A DNA stretch of 64,000 nucleotides from Perkinsus olseni (taxonomy: Eukaryota > Perkinsozoa > Perkinsida > Perkinsidae). The translations under genes and the position numbers were made by a program. This document shows positions 46,925-58,575 of this stretch, piece after piece (position 1 is the first letter of the stretch; each line of letters opens with the position of its first letter). Under the pieces are notes generated by a model. That model saw only the letters and a list, made by a program, of their open reading frames with translations, searched no databases and was not told where the DNA came from. The stretch spans positions 62,001 to 126,000 of the forward strand of contig JABANP010000008.1 of the NCBI GenBank assembly GCA_013115135.1, read 5' to 3'.

Positions 46925-48337
46925 CTACACAGGTTGGTACATCATGAGCCTTGAAGGGGAGCTAGCAGTACTGTCGGCCTTCGAGTCATCCGTAGAGCTC
47001 TTCGACGGCTCGCCTCCCACAGCTTCTGTCGGGACTGATGGTGCCGCAGCCACCTGATCCGGGTGAAGGCGTGGTAGTGGTGGAACAGCTGTGCAGCCAT
47101 CCCGCGCCCAGCTTCATGCAACCATGGGGAGCTCACCTGAGCCTTAGCGGTGACAACGTCAATATCTCGCTGCTCTTCCATGATCTTGTCGAGTTCTGCC
47201 TGGAGCTCAGGGTCCTCTTCCGCCGCTGCGGTTCCACCGTTCAACGACATCGCTGCGATGGCGTCCGACACCAACTGAAGCGAAAGTCCCCTCGACTCAC
47301 GCAGGTAGACGAGCTCACGTCAATGTCTTGTCGCACTTCTTGCATGTCCTCGGCGAGTTGATCAACCTGGTCCAAGTGGACCTAAGCAGGCCTTGCCTCA
47401 TGGACTGCCTAGAGGACACACTCACCTTCTGCTTCTTCGCCATCATAGTGCTGGCCGACAACGCTTCGACTACTATACTCTGTATCTCGGCAGTTGCTGT
47501 AACTCCACCTGATAGACGTATCACAGCCCCCTCCCTCACACGACATCAGCTGCTGCTGCTGACGACTCACTCGTGCTTTGCAGCTGCAGACGATATTTAC
47601 CAAGTTCGTCCAGTCGGCCCTGCAGGAGGGAGCGCTCCTTGAGGGCTTGCAATGCTAAGGGCTTTCGGCCTACGAAGAGACACATGGCCAGGCAAGAGAG
47701 GTCATCAGCACTGCTCACCCGCACGGAGGTGTTCTCGAGCACGGCCATCAGCCTTCGACCACGCAGCTGTGAGGGACTCCTGAAGATAGCCTCATTGCAA
47801 GCATGCAGAAGCCAGTGCTGTCGACCTCCATGGTGTCGATCCTCTCCAATGCAATCCTATGAACCAGGTGTGCCTTCTCAGCAGGAGTAGCTGGTGTCGG
47901 GCCGCCAACCTGACTGTTGAATGCGGAAGAGGCGCCGGGGAGGGGGGCGCTACCTTCACACCCCGCAACATCTCCGATGCTGCGCCCACAGCATCACAGA
48001 ACACAGACGCCTTATCAACCGATGCCATGTACGCCAAAACAGCCCCTCTCGCCTTCCCACAGGCTTGGACGCTCAGGCCGAACTCAACCGCAGTCATTCG
48101 CACTGAGGGGCTCAGAAGGGTGGACCTCAGGAGGGGTGAACTCCACTGCTTACTGGCTGTGAGCTCCTCCTCGACGACGAGATCGAACTCTTGCAGTGTC
48201 AGTACTGAGTTGTCATAAGATGAAGCTCTCCGTAACACTCGAGCTGCTAGCTGCGAGAGCTGCTGCACCGGGAACACTATCGTATCATCCGACACACCTG
48301 CCAGGGGACCCAAGCCCGGCTGCATTGAACGTCCCAT
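46925..48337 (-). CDS. CHMP7-like ESCRT-III protein
   Basis: ESCRT-III subunits of the Snf7 fold bend and cut membranes; CHMP7 works at the nuclear envelope. The N-terminal part (from 48337: VFPVQQLSQLAARVLRRASS, LTLQEFDLVVEEELTASKQW) resembles the winged-helix half of CHMP7. The Snf7 half follows: RKPLALQALKERSLLQGRLD, ELGKYRLQLQSTSE, AEIQSIVVEALSASTMMAKK, HLDQVDQLAEDMQEVRQDID, LQLVSDAIAAMSL and DPELQAELDKIMEEQRDID. A Ser-rich tail ends SPSRLMMYQPV. At least six exons. Upstream exons with LRTDTEADQECAALWSASDA (about 48540-48620) may extend the N-terminus. Confidence 0.7.
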
Positions 48338-49269
48338 AGTTAGCTACGATGCCATCGTAACGATGGTTACTTTTATTGCCATCAGAGGCCGTGCCGGCGC
48401 TGCTCCACAGCAACCCCATTGCCAGGCCGGTAATCTTCGACATCAGCCCGGATCTGATTACGAGTGAGCAGTGCCTCTCAGGAGCTTGTACGGCAGTGAA
48501 GGAAGGAAACTAGATCTCACTTCGCGCTGTCTCCATCAGCTGCTGTGGCATCAGAAGCAGACCACAGCGCTGCGCACTCTTGATCGGCTTCAGTGTCGGT
48601 CCGCAGATCGTTCGAGGCTGCTAAGATGGCGGGGAGGCTCGGTAGGGTTTGGCGAGGGTTCACATGACGAGCCCACCACTGAAGGGAGAGGTGCTCCCAT
48701 CAACAACTACAGGAGGGCGGGCAGTTCTTGCCTTTCTTATTTCGGTACAAGTGGTCGCCACGCCTCCTTCGTACTGCAGCACAGTCGAGACTGAGTCAGC
48801 CCAGTACTTTACTTTATACGCTTCATTATCATGCCCATGGTACGTGCTACATACCTAACAACAACCGATCAAGAGTGACCAGTAACCAAGGCCGCAGCGT
48901 CAAGGAAAAGATTCCTCATCGTAGTCGAATGGCGATATATTGGCAGTGTGAGGTAACGAGGCATCCTCGTACTCGTGATTGATTGAAGTTATTATCGAGC
49001 TGGAGCTCTTGCCGCAAAGGAGGGGGCAGACTGCTGCTGCCGTGTGAGCTACTGGTAGGTGGTCCTGATGCCATGCTAGGGCCAACGTGAACTGAGATGC
49101 CTCTCCTACGCAGCAGCACTGATCACCACCCAAGACCGGTAACAACAACCCAACACGGTATGATGTAAAGGAACACGAAGCACTGACCTCGGGGGAAGGT
49201 TGCAGTGTTGTTGTTGTTGATGCAATGATACGCTGATGAAACGGTGACACTAGTGGTATCTCGGGAAGC
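48338..49269. other. Region between CHMP7-like and CIAO1 genes
   Basis: The left half probably holds 5' exons of the CHMP7-like gene (acidic piece near 48540-48620). The right half, 48850-49269, shows no supported frame and is the 3' flank of CIAO1. Confidence 0.4.
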
Positions 49270-51268
49270 TCACAGGAGGTCTTGAGGGCGGTGGACCTTC
49301 CACAACTTGACACTCTCATCATCGCTCACACTGGCCAGGAGCCAGGAACCGTCCGGCTGTCGGTCTGGAAGGAAGGCGACCTGAGAGAAGAGGTAGCGCA
49401 TAGCTGGTGCGGGCGGATAAGCGCAATGCCGCGGGACCAAGAGGACACGGTAGCCACTCAGTCGAGTATGCATGAGATGCCGCAAGACTCCCTAGGGCTC
49501 AAGACACTTCAATCTTACGCTGTTAACATCGCTGGTGTGGGCCTGCCTCCGACCCATCAGCTTCGCGGAGTCCGCTAACTCCTCATGGCGAGCCGACATC
49601 CGTCCACCCGTGCTTGACAGTGTGTACGCAAATATACGAACTGAGTTGTCCCTGAGATACAGAGCAACGACCTCTGGACAGTAGCCCCCTTGCCGATGAC
49701 TCACCCTCCAGCTGTGGCAGCGATGATGGTCCCATCGGAGGGATCTAATACTGTATCAACGTCATACACTGGCAAGCCGTTGCCCGACACGGGCGGTATC
49801 TGCTCATACCACTCCAAGCACAACTCCTAGTGCAGGACCTACCAACACATTCCCAGGTGGGCCGATCCGCCTCAACCCGCACCGCAGCACTTCGGGTGTA
49901 TCCACTGAATGCTTGTGCTGTGTACCAATTGGTGAGCCCCAATGGGCCTTGTGGGAGCTGCAGAGGGAGCGCACTGCCGATGGACTGCAGGGTGGGTGTA
50001 GCGTACCTCTAGAGGGACGTCTCCCTTTCTGTTTGGGTTGCTGTAACCAAGCCTTTATTGCACCATCACCGGCCACTGACAGCATCAACGGCTGAGAGCC
50101 AGCATCGATCAACGATAGACTCCACACTGTAGCTGAGAAGGGGTAAGAGTGAGGAATCCACGAATGCGCAACGACAGCAGTAGTAGAGATCGGAGAAAAT
50201 GGTTACTTTCATTCCCCTTTAAGGTCTGAATGCAGTGCCAGTCATCATCACCACCACCGTCAGGCGAGCGAGACCACACCTAAAATCATGGACTGTGTCA
50301 CAGAGGCCTCTCCAATGGTCTGAGGCGGCGGTAGGCTTACTCGTATTGTATCATCGTAGCTAGCACTGAAGAGGACATTATCGTCACAGGGATGCCAAGC
50401 TATTGACTTCACATCTTGGCTGTGCGCTTGTAGGATACCAACACACTCAAAGTCGATCTCCTGTCCTTCTACTGGAGTGTCCTCTGAAGGAACCAGGGTG
50501 ACGAGGCCGAGTCGACCGTGGTGGCTGCTCCTCACCATCCTCGTCGACTTGCCGTTCAGGCAGTACATCGCATTCTTCCCAAACCCACACAGTCTTGTCT
50601 CGGCTGCAGGTCGCTAGGTACCTGTAGCAGTAGAACGACCGTAGCCGCCCACCAACACAACACCCTCCCTACCTCCCACTGGGCGAGAAACACGCATTCT
50701 TCACTTCATTTTCGTGGCCCTGAGAGATGCGTCGGGAGGAGGGTGATGCACAGCGAAGGGGTCACCTGTATTGTTGCCTTGTGGCGGACTAAGAGATTTT
50801 CGGGGTCCGAACCCTCGACAGCCCAGAGGGATACAGAAGCGTCGAAGCATGCCACCACCAACGTCTTCCTGAGGGAGGAGGAGAGCACATCCCTAAAGCC
50901 TTGCACCACCACACCGGGCGAGCCGCACACGGCAAGGAAGGGGCTTACCCATCCTGCAGCCAATTAACCCTCCGTAGTGTTCGGGTGTGGTTGGTAGTTA
51001 TGGTCTTTACTAACTTCAGTTGAGGAGTGCCGGCCTGCCGAGGGAACGATCACAGCAGCGCCGCGGTAGTCGGGGAGCCACGACGAACCTCTTGCTGTGA
51101 TTCCTCCTTCTTCCCCTCCGTGGGTTGTGGTACTGCATACAACCGTACCTCCGGCCCCTGGCCGCACACGGCCAGTAAGGGGGAAGAGGCCGGTCGCCAG
51201 GCTGCTGACCAGAGGACCCCGGTACGCACCGCTTGGGTGTCAACGCAGCATAAGACAGACGAGGACAT
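49270..51268 (-). CDS. CIAO1: CIAO1, cytosolic Fe-S targeting WD40 protein
   Basis: CIAO1 is the seven-blade propeller of the CIA targeting complex, which inserts Fe-S clusters into cytosolic and nuclear proteins. The start is [20 protein letters not shown], then blade 1 [20 protein letters not shown]. Further blades include [20 protein letters not shown], the distinctive [20 protein letters not shown] with [42 protein letters not shown], and the last blade [16 protein letters not shown] before the stop. The HSQDVK...WHP...SASYDDT stretch is the best identifier. About seven introns; not all borders fixed. Confidence 0.85.
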
Positions 51269-51365
51269 CCACCACACGCCAGCAGCAGCAGCAGGAAAAA
51301 CTGTGAGGGCCGACTCTCGGGTGGCTACCAACGCGAGTCGAGGGAAGGGTGTGGAAAGATGGCAC

Positions 51366-52931
51366 TCAACTAGACCCGCTAAGGAGCCACGCTCTGAAGT
51401 CGGAGTTGGTCATCATCGCCTTGGGAGGCTGTTCCTCTTCCTTCCCCTTGTTCTCCTTCTGTGGTGGAGCATCCTCAGCCCCCGCCTCAGCAGAGGTCTC
51501 CGTGACGCCTTCCATAGGATGGGCCTTGCTGGTGATAGGCCGGTCACTCGGGGACACCTAATCCAGGCTGTAACCGGTCGTGTGCTGAGGCCCCGCCTCA
51601 CCTTTATCGCTCGGCCGTTGAGCTCACAACCATTGATGGCCTCTGAGACCTTCTGAGCGGCCTCCTTCGTGGCCAACTCCAGGTAACCGAACCCTCGTGA
51701 TTTTGCCCCTCTTGTTGCGGACGATGAGGCATGCTGTGACCAGGCCCTGCTCAGCCATAGACCACCCCACGAAGCTCTGCAGCGTATTCTCACTGAGAAG
51801 GATGACTCAAACGTCGATGCAGCAATAGTGGGGCCGCCTACTCAGTCTCGAAGGACAGGTTCTGCACGAACAAGGTGCGCTCTCGTTTGCCCGAGGTCTT
51901 GTACTCCAACAGGGCCTTCTTGTCCTTCGGCTGGGGTGCCTTCGACCCCATGTTAGGTGCCTTCTTCGGAATGCTCCTCTCTATCCTCAGAACTGGACCA
52001 TCTTCGCCCTCCAGCTGGAGAGTTTCCAAGGCCAGGCACTTGTCGGCCTCCTCAGGCTTACCAAAATGCACCTGACAGGACTCCTAAGGGATAACCACCA
52101 GCGGCGTCGACCTTCCCTACATAGCATGAGATGGGCGTCAGGATTTCGAGGGTAGGTGACGCTCTCCCCGGGGCACCCCAACACTGTGAAGGGCTGCGAG
52201 GATTCTCGAGGCATCCAGGGAGACCTCAGCTGCTGCTGCTTGGTCTACCGCAGGCGCCATCACTAGGGTTGTTGGCTCGAACCTGTCGAGGAGCCGCTGT
52301 CTGCCGTGGAGACGGCCCCGACGCTCACAGTGGCTTGGTCGGGCGAGATATCCTGGCGAATATCTTATTGCCATGAACCATCCTCTTATTCATCAGACCA
52401 GCTGCTCGTTGGGCTTGGCTGTGGGACGCGAAATCGACGTAAGCGAAGCCCTTCAAGTGCCCCAGCCGATCACGGACCAGCCGTATCGCCGTTGGCTTGA
52501 GAGGAGCGCTGTCCCTGGAGAGGAGGAAGGGTACCTCCACTACGGACCATCCACAGTGAGTGACTTACCCCGAGAGTGTACTGCCACTGGCTACCTCGGC
52601 CCCCTGCTGGGTGGTGGTGGTCTCCTCAACTGTTGCCTCACTAAGTGCATTTTCGATATCACTCTCCTTGGTGGTGAAGGGAAGGCCCGACATGAAGACC
52701 GTGCCTCCTCGTTGACAGCACCTGCTCAGTCCCACAGTCCAGACCCCCTCCAGAGGGTGTGCTACTACTACCAACAGCTCGGGCCATTTTATTCTTGCTG
52801 TGGAAGTGATGACCCTGTTGCACAGGTGCCACGCCTCCCTTCCTGTGTTTGGCTCCTCCGTGGCCCTTCCCAGAGTCAGCTCTCGGCCTTTTCGTCGGGG
52901 ACCCTCCCTCAGTGGCGGGTCGGTCACTCAT
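51366..52931 (-). CDS. SART3/Prp24-like multi-RRM protein
   Basis: Factors of this type bind U6 snRNA and help rejoin U4 and U6. The N-terminus is basic (SPTKRPRADSGKGHGGAKHR). RRM pieces follow: TVFMSGLPFTTKESDIENAL, RLVRDRLGHLKGFAYVDFAS with RAAGLMNKRMVHGNKIFARI, then RERTLFVQNLSFETE, and KSRGFGYLELATKEAAQKVS with INGCELNGRAIKVR. The last residues TNSDFRAWLLSGSS resemble the SN-x-DFR-x-x-x-L motif with which Prp24 and SART3 hold the LSm ring. No HAT repeats are seen, so it is closer to Prp24 in size. Nucleolin-type proteins are the alternative. Confidence 0.65.
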
Positions 52932-53060
52932 AGCCCCGGAACAACACTACCAACTCCAGTGCAGAAGGCATCACCCCCTGCTGGTCAACCCAACCACCGA
53001 CTGTAAAGAGAAACGCAGCAATGAAACGTAGAATCTTAGCTCGGGGGCGGGAGAAGGAGG

Positions 53061-54383
53061 CTACGCTGGGCCAGCCATTGCCCCAGCTGGAGGTGATTCC
53101 GGCGCCACAGGCTCCCCTTCCACAGCAGCAGCGGCAGCCGGGGCGGGGGACTCGACCTTCTGCCGTTTCGCCTCGGGGGAGCCGCCCTCCTCTCTATCAT
53201 CCACCTTCTTCCGTCCAGGAAGGCACTCCAGGCACACCTCCCGCCAGTCCTCCGCTGTAACGGACTTCTGAGAGACTCGTCACTGCAACGCCATCCTCCT
53301 CCCACGGGGGCACAACTCTCACCTTGCTCCGTTGACGCTGCCATAGATTCGCCATGATCTCCAGCACGTGATTCGACAGTGAGTACCTGCAGGGCGGCGG
53401 AAGTGTGCAGGTCGAACTCTAGGTGCCCACCCACCTTCGAGTGCTCCCCCATATCAACGACCTCCCCCAAGGGCAACCGAGCCGTCCTCAGGCCCAGCTC
53501 AGCAGCCTTATCCTTAGTTATGTTCTTGTGGCGGTTCTTATCGACCAAGCCGCCTATTATGTACACCACATTGGGCTCGAAGGACCACATAGTGTCCTCG
53601 GAGTCGGCGGTCAAGTAGACGAACTGCTGCTGACGCTCCTCGGCACAGATGGTACTCAGCGGACGATGGTCCATCGTGAAGCAGGTCCAGTTGGCGAGAC
53701 CGCTGTTCTTCTTCAAGTGCTGAGCAGCCGTGATAGGAGGGAGGGGAAGGCCAGCCCATTACCTGATGCATGTCGCCATCAAGTGGGCATGCTGTAACCA
53801 GTCTGAGGGGCCACTCGCACTTCTTGTTGGCTCCGTAGCAGAACATGAGCTGCTGGGCCAGGGATATGTTCTCTCGAGTATGCATCTGTGCTCGGAACTC
53901 ACAGTCGAACAGTACCTGCCCGTCGATAGCAGTGGCTCGACATCCCAGGCATTAGGCCTAAATAAAGTTGGCCGTTTTGGCAGTGACGAGGTAGAATATG
54001 GTTAACACCGCGAAGAGGAGAGTGACTCACCAGAGGGCTCTTGAGAGCCTTAGCCTCGGTATCAGCCCTCATCATGGCGTTCCTCTCCCGTCTAACAGGG
54101 TTCCGAGTGACACCATCGGTTGAGGCTGGGCTGCTGCTGTTGCTATGACTGGCCTTCTTCCGCTTGCCCTCCCTACACCAGGCAATCGCCAGACGCTGCA
54201 TGGAACCTTCTTGCACGATCGGCCCTCCCCAACTCACAGCCACTTCTCCTTCTTCTGCTCTCTCCTCTTATTCCGTTTCCGTTGCCTGTTGGACTCCACA
54301 GGAGCATCGAATCCTACGCCCCCAGCCGACACCACATCACTGTCAGGGCCTGATGGGCTGTTGGTCGAGACCGATGATGACAT
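53061..54383 (-). CDS. TRM10: TRM10, tRNA (guanine-9-N1) methyltransferase
   Basis: A SPOUT enzyme that methylates position 9 of tRNAs with SAM. It begins MSSSVSTNSPSGPDSD; exons then give basic RQRKRNKRREQKKEKW, ISLAQQLMFCYGANKKCEWP, SGLANWTCFTMDHRPL, FVYLTADSEDTM and the SAM-binding core VVYIIGGLVDKNRHKNITKD, KAAELGLRTARLPLGEVVDM, then VLTV. To continue into the family's next helix (NHVLEIMANLWQ) one base must be skipped at about 53374. To pass the TGA at about 53200 and enter EEGGSPEAKRQKVESP another must be skipped at about 53199. With both shifts the protein ends AGAMAGPA at 53061. Without them it loses the last core helix. Confidence 0.85.
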
Positions 54384-54583
54384 AATGATACGCCAACTGG
54401 CATGGTAGCGTCATGTACGGGTCAGAACTCAACACAGGAAGGCCGATCGAAAGAGAGTACCGGTAACGACAAGCACATGCTGGGAAGAGCACACCAACGG
54501 CCGCTAGGAAGACGCCTTGGCCCCTCGAAGCTTGTCCGTCCGCTGCTGAGGAGTATCTGGATAGCGGAGGACAGCTAGAGATG

Positions 54584-55481
54584 TCAGAGCAGAGGCTGCG
54601 GCGGACCCCCCTCCTCTGCGGCCATCTCGGCAGCCAACTGTTGTAGGAGTAGCCCGTGGTCCCAGACTTCATTCGGATCCTGAGCAGCTGGGTGGTGGGG
54701 AGATCTCCGAGAGGAGTAGGCCTTCACCTCTAGCTCCTCTGGGGTTAGGAGTAGTTCGAAGAGGACAGATAGATCTATCCCTGGCTCCGGGTGAGGGTCC
54801 AACGGGCGCAAACATGACGATGATTCGTCTGAAGTAATCGCAACTCCTCGGTACAGCATCCCCTTCTAAGGGGGGCATCCGAAGCTGCCTCGCGCTGTAA
54901 TAAACTGCGAGGTTGAGCTGTTTTCAGCGTTAGACGTGGAAACTATCCGAACCAGTTTGCGTGTACTCTTGTCGCCATCGGGTGGTGCTGCTGCTTCTTG
55001 TAGTTCCTTCTGAGTACTGAGGTGTAGGGCATAGTCCGTTGGAGGGGCCGCCACTTGCCTGGCACGCACATCACCCATCATCATCACCACCACAGGCTGC
55101 TACTACCGCGTCATGTCCTCCTCCTCTTCCTCCTCTAGGTCTGGTATCACTGGTATACCGTCATCGTCATCATCATCGGTCAAGTCCGCCGCTGCTCGCC
55201 TCTGCGCCCGTTGCTCACCGAGGCCAGCAGTAGTCCCAGTCCCCCAGCCACTCATCCGAGTCTGCAAAGTGGACCACTCGAGGCATGGGAGAGATGAGAT
55301 GAGGATCACCCCTGGAGGGAGAGGAGCGGACGCATCAGCTGTTGCCTCTTTCTGCCTCGTCCCTGCTAGACGACCCAACACGCTCCTCTGTATCGTCACG
55401 CTGCTGCTGGGGCTCAGCAGCAGTGAGAGGCTCCCTATTATCAACCGCAGTGGTAGAGTCAACAAGACCACGGCCGAACAT
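54584..55481 (-). CDS. IFT43: IFT43, intraflagellar transport protein
   Basis: IFT43 is a small subunit of IFT complex A, which returns cargo from the flagellar tip; it suits an organism with flagellated zoospores. The first exon starts MFGRGLVDSTTAVDNREPLT and is acidic and disordered. After introns come SGWGTGTTAG, then DGIPVIPDLEEEEEED, directly followed after splicing by QVAAPPTDYALHLST, and near the end GIDLSVLFELLLTPEELE and DPNEVWDHGLLLQQLAAEM. The IP-x-IPDLEE...QVAAPP block is diagnostic of IFT43. The start is the first ATG of the open first exon. Confidence 0.85.
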
Positions 55482-55681
55482 AAGGCGACAGAACGACTGA
55501 GTTAATCCCAGTGTTGGCACAACTACAAACACAAGCCCTCCTGCGATAGTACAGTACGATGAAACAGTTGCTGCATTCGTCCTAATTACTACCCCACCAT
55601 GGCCTCCTCCGAGCCATGGGGTAACCCTCGGTGCCTCCTCGCCGTCGAGCTCTCCCGGATGCCATCACTCGGCCTCAGTCG

Positions 55682-58064
55682 TCAGTCAAGTCTATTATCC
55701 CTGCTGCCTTGCCACGAGCCTCTGAGGCCCTGATCATGTACCTCTCTATACCGTCCCCCTTTATGAACCTTCCTGGGCCTTTGACCGTCGTCCACCATAG
55801 CCCTCTTGGTACTGCGAGAACAGGCCCGCTCATCGGTTATTAGATTGCTCCTCCGGCCCGTACCGCACATCGCGCAACTCCGAGCCGTCGGCTTGTTAAG
55901 GAAGGTGCACACTGTACAGTTCCAACAAGCGTTTTCCCTCCGCTCATCCCCTCCATTCTCCTCAACCGCGACACATTCCCTCCACTGACGCTTTACTACT
56001 GCTGCTGCTGCTGCTAGACTGGTGTGCAGCTAAGAACTCCCCCAGAGTACCTGCAGGGGCGATGATCCCACCCCGACCCCGGTGGTATACCCCTACTCTG
56101 GCCTTGGGGCGCTGTGTGGAAGGCTGACACCCTGACCCCAAGCAGGCGTATAGGCTTCTTGATAGAGGCTGCTGTCATCGCTGCTCCCATCAGCTCACTG
56201 GCCGTCTCGTACAGTAGCCTCTCACTCCTCACCTGTATCATAGCCACGCTGACCTCCCGGCAGACGGTAGGTGAGCGGTACCTCCCTCTTTAGCGTGTTA
56301 GACTTCTGCTTCACGTCCCACTCGAACGTCTTGAGCTTCAAAGTGACACAACGACCATATTGTCCTTTCTCTTGGCACAGCTCCATCACCTTAGTACACA
56401 ACTCCTGCAGGACCTCGTGGAGGTAGGCTGTCGATCCAGATTCAGCAGTCGATAGCGACCCTGAGGTGAGTGCCTACTAACCCACCCGCCCTCACCTCGG
56501 ACGCAAGTACTACTCTCTTGGCTGATGGACTTAGGTCCGGACTCGGTGGCCCCGATGATATCTTCCGTGTCCGCCACACCCATTGCTGCATTGATGAGCT
56601 GAGTGCAGGGGCCAATTTCGTGGCGCGTGACGCAGCAGTAGCCTCTATCTCCTACCCAGTGGCCGCCATTGCTCGACATTGTGTGCAACAGTTCTGCTGC
56701 CTTCCTAATGACGTCACCAACTTTCTCTATACCAAGTCCGGCGCTGAGCTCCCGCTCACTGACCCGGCCAACCCCGTGCAACTGGCAGGAGACCTCTGCT
56801 CCCCACACCCTCCCACAGCGCCTCACCTTTCGGATGGGCAAGTCATGTAGCCACCGCAGCATCTGCTCACGGAGTGGTTGGTACCATAAACTGCCCATTG
56901 GGCTTGTTAATATCAGAGCCCATCTTCGCTAGACGGAAGCAGCCCTTCGCTATGCCAGCGCTACAAGTGAGGCCACCAGTCCTCTCACGGACCTCCTCCC
57001 TCATACGGGACACCTGTGCCCAGAAGTACTGCTTTTGTACAGAAAGCGTCATGACGCTACCAGCCGTGTCGCTGCCGCCTCCTCCGCGTCCACTTGCGTC
57101 GTCGTGTTGTCATCAGCCACCGTGGCTGCCTCTCTAACTCGAGCAGTTATGTCGATGTACGCCTAAGCACTACTAGACTCGACACCTACATCAACTACTG
57201 GTAGCACCTCATCAAGTGAGAGCATCTTCATTGGACCATAAGGCAAGACGGCCTCCTTGAAAAGGTCACTAGCAGCTTGATACCGCGGCATGTCCACCGG
57301 CTTGAACCTCAGTTCCACGCCCTGTCGTCGGCACAGCTCCCGAGCGATGAAGCCGGGCATGGCAGCTCTCACGCCGTACCTACGCTGGGAGGCAAGGGAC
57401 GACCCTTGTGAGGTGATGGCCCTACTTCCTGGCCACATAGTTGGCTGTGGATATCATAGAGTCACCACCGACCGCCAGAGGGACATCTGCATTTATCGAG
57501 GGTCGTCGAGGGATGGCGATGGTGGTACTACCATTGAGGGAGGGGTCATCCCTGATCTCCACTGCAGCGTAGAACATATCCATGTCGACTACACAGCACC
57601 ATCTATCAGAGTCGCAAGCACAGTGCTTCCTCGCGGATGCTATGATACTGCATGAGGGGGCAGAAGATACTACGACAGCTCAGACCTCAGGCCCTCTCTC
57701 ACGCGTCACTCTCCACCCCCCTCTGGGCTCTGTCCTGTTTAGTCATCGCCACGACAGCTGCCTTGATGGTCTCTATGCGCTCAGCTACCCTCTTGTCCCT
57801 CCTCAAGGCAGCAGCATGGTGAGTGCCTACTCATCATACCCTTTCATTACTACCAACCCTAGCCCCGGCCCTGATACTACTATTCTTGCTCATCTCCTCT
57901 ATCACTTCCAGTTGCAGCTTCTTATCCACGTTATCCATCCCACCCTTGTGTGCTGTGAACACATAAAGGTGCGACGTAGAGTCCTCATCCTTGCCAGCCT
58001 CCTTATCCCTCTTGCCACCGTTACTGCTGCCCTCTACTCCCACCGCCACCTCTGCTGGGTCCAT
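55682..58064 (-). CDS. POLK: DNA polymerase kappa with C-terminal NZF zinc finger
   Basis: A Y-family polymerase for bypass of DNA lesions. Read on the minus strand: [20 protein letters not shown], the N-clasp ([20 protein letters not shown]), catalytic [44 protein letters not shown], the second metal site MLSLDE, the thumb ([23 protein letters not shown]), and the little finger ([47 protein letters not shown]). After a Ser run, a 46-bp GTAAAG-GAG intron leads to [15 protein letters not shown] and CAMCGTGRR, an NZF (RanBP2-type) finger. It ends at 55682. Catalytic Asp and Glu are present. The usual UBZ fingers of Pol kappa are not seen. Confidence 0.88.
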
Positions 58065-58575
58065 TTTAAGGACAATCGCACAAAACGCCCTAGATTCCTC
58101 TCAGTAGTCAACCGGTCTACTGTCCTCTGAATAAACGGCATCTTATCCAAACCACGGACTGCCTTCCACGGGCCCGCGGTAATATAAAATTCCAGAGTGG
58201 GGAGAGCCGCCAGTGGCGGCCCGCCACAAACCGATGGCGATTACGGAGAGACACCAGGCGCGATTTTCATCGTTTTCAGTCGGACGATGAGGTAGAAGCC
58301 GCGGGATTTGAGATGACTGCTCAACGCAAGCATGTCTGATAAGACATTCAGCACTACCCTTGATGACGATGACGACCAGCACCTCCTCAACCACTCTAGG
58401 GCCATACGAGCCTCTATTTACAGGGACGGAGTGGGAGGAGACTGGTAGAGCAGCAGCAGCAGCAGGAGGGGGAGAACAGCAGCGGCTTTACACTATCAGA
58501 CGAGAGGAATGGTACGTGAAGATGATTACGATGACGTTGATGATGATGAAGATACTGACAGTATCCCATCCAGTG
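58065..58575. other. Intergenic; no gene supported
   Basis: Promoter side of Pol kappa and 3' flank of the PTEN-like gene. GCAGCAGCAGCAGC run near 58450; no supported frame. Confidence 0.45.

Noticed and set aside
18310..51268. A functional iron cluster (ISCA, VIT, CIAO1)
   Set aside because: The three genes are 18-30 kb apart, on both strands, with unrelated genes between; chance neighbourhood is enough.
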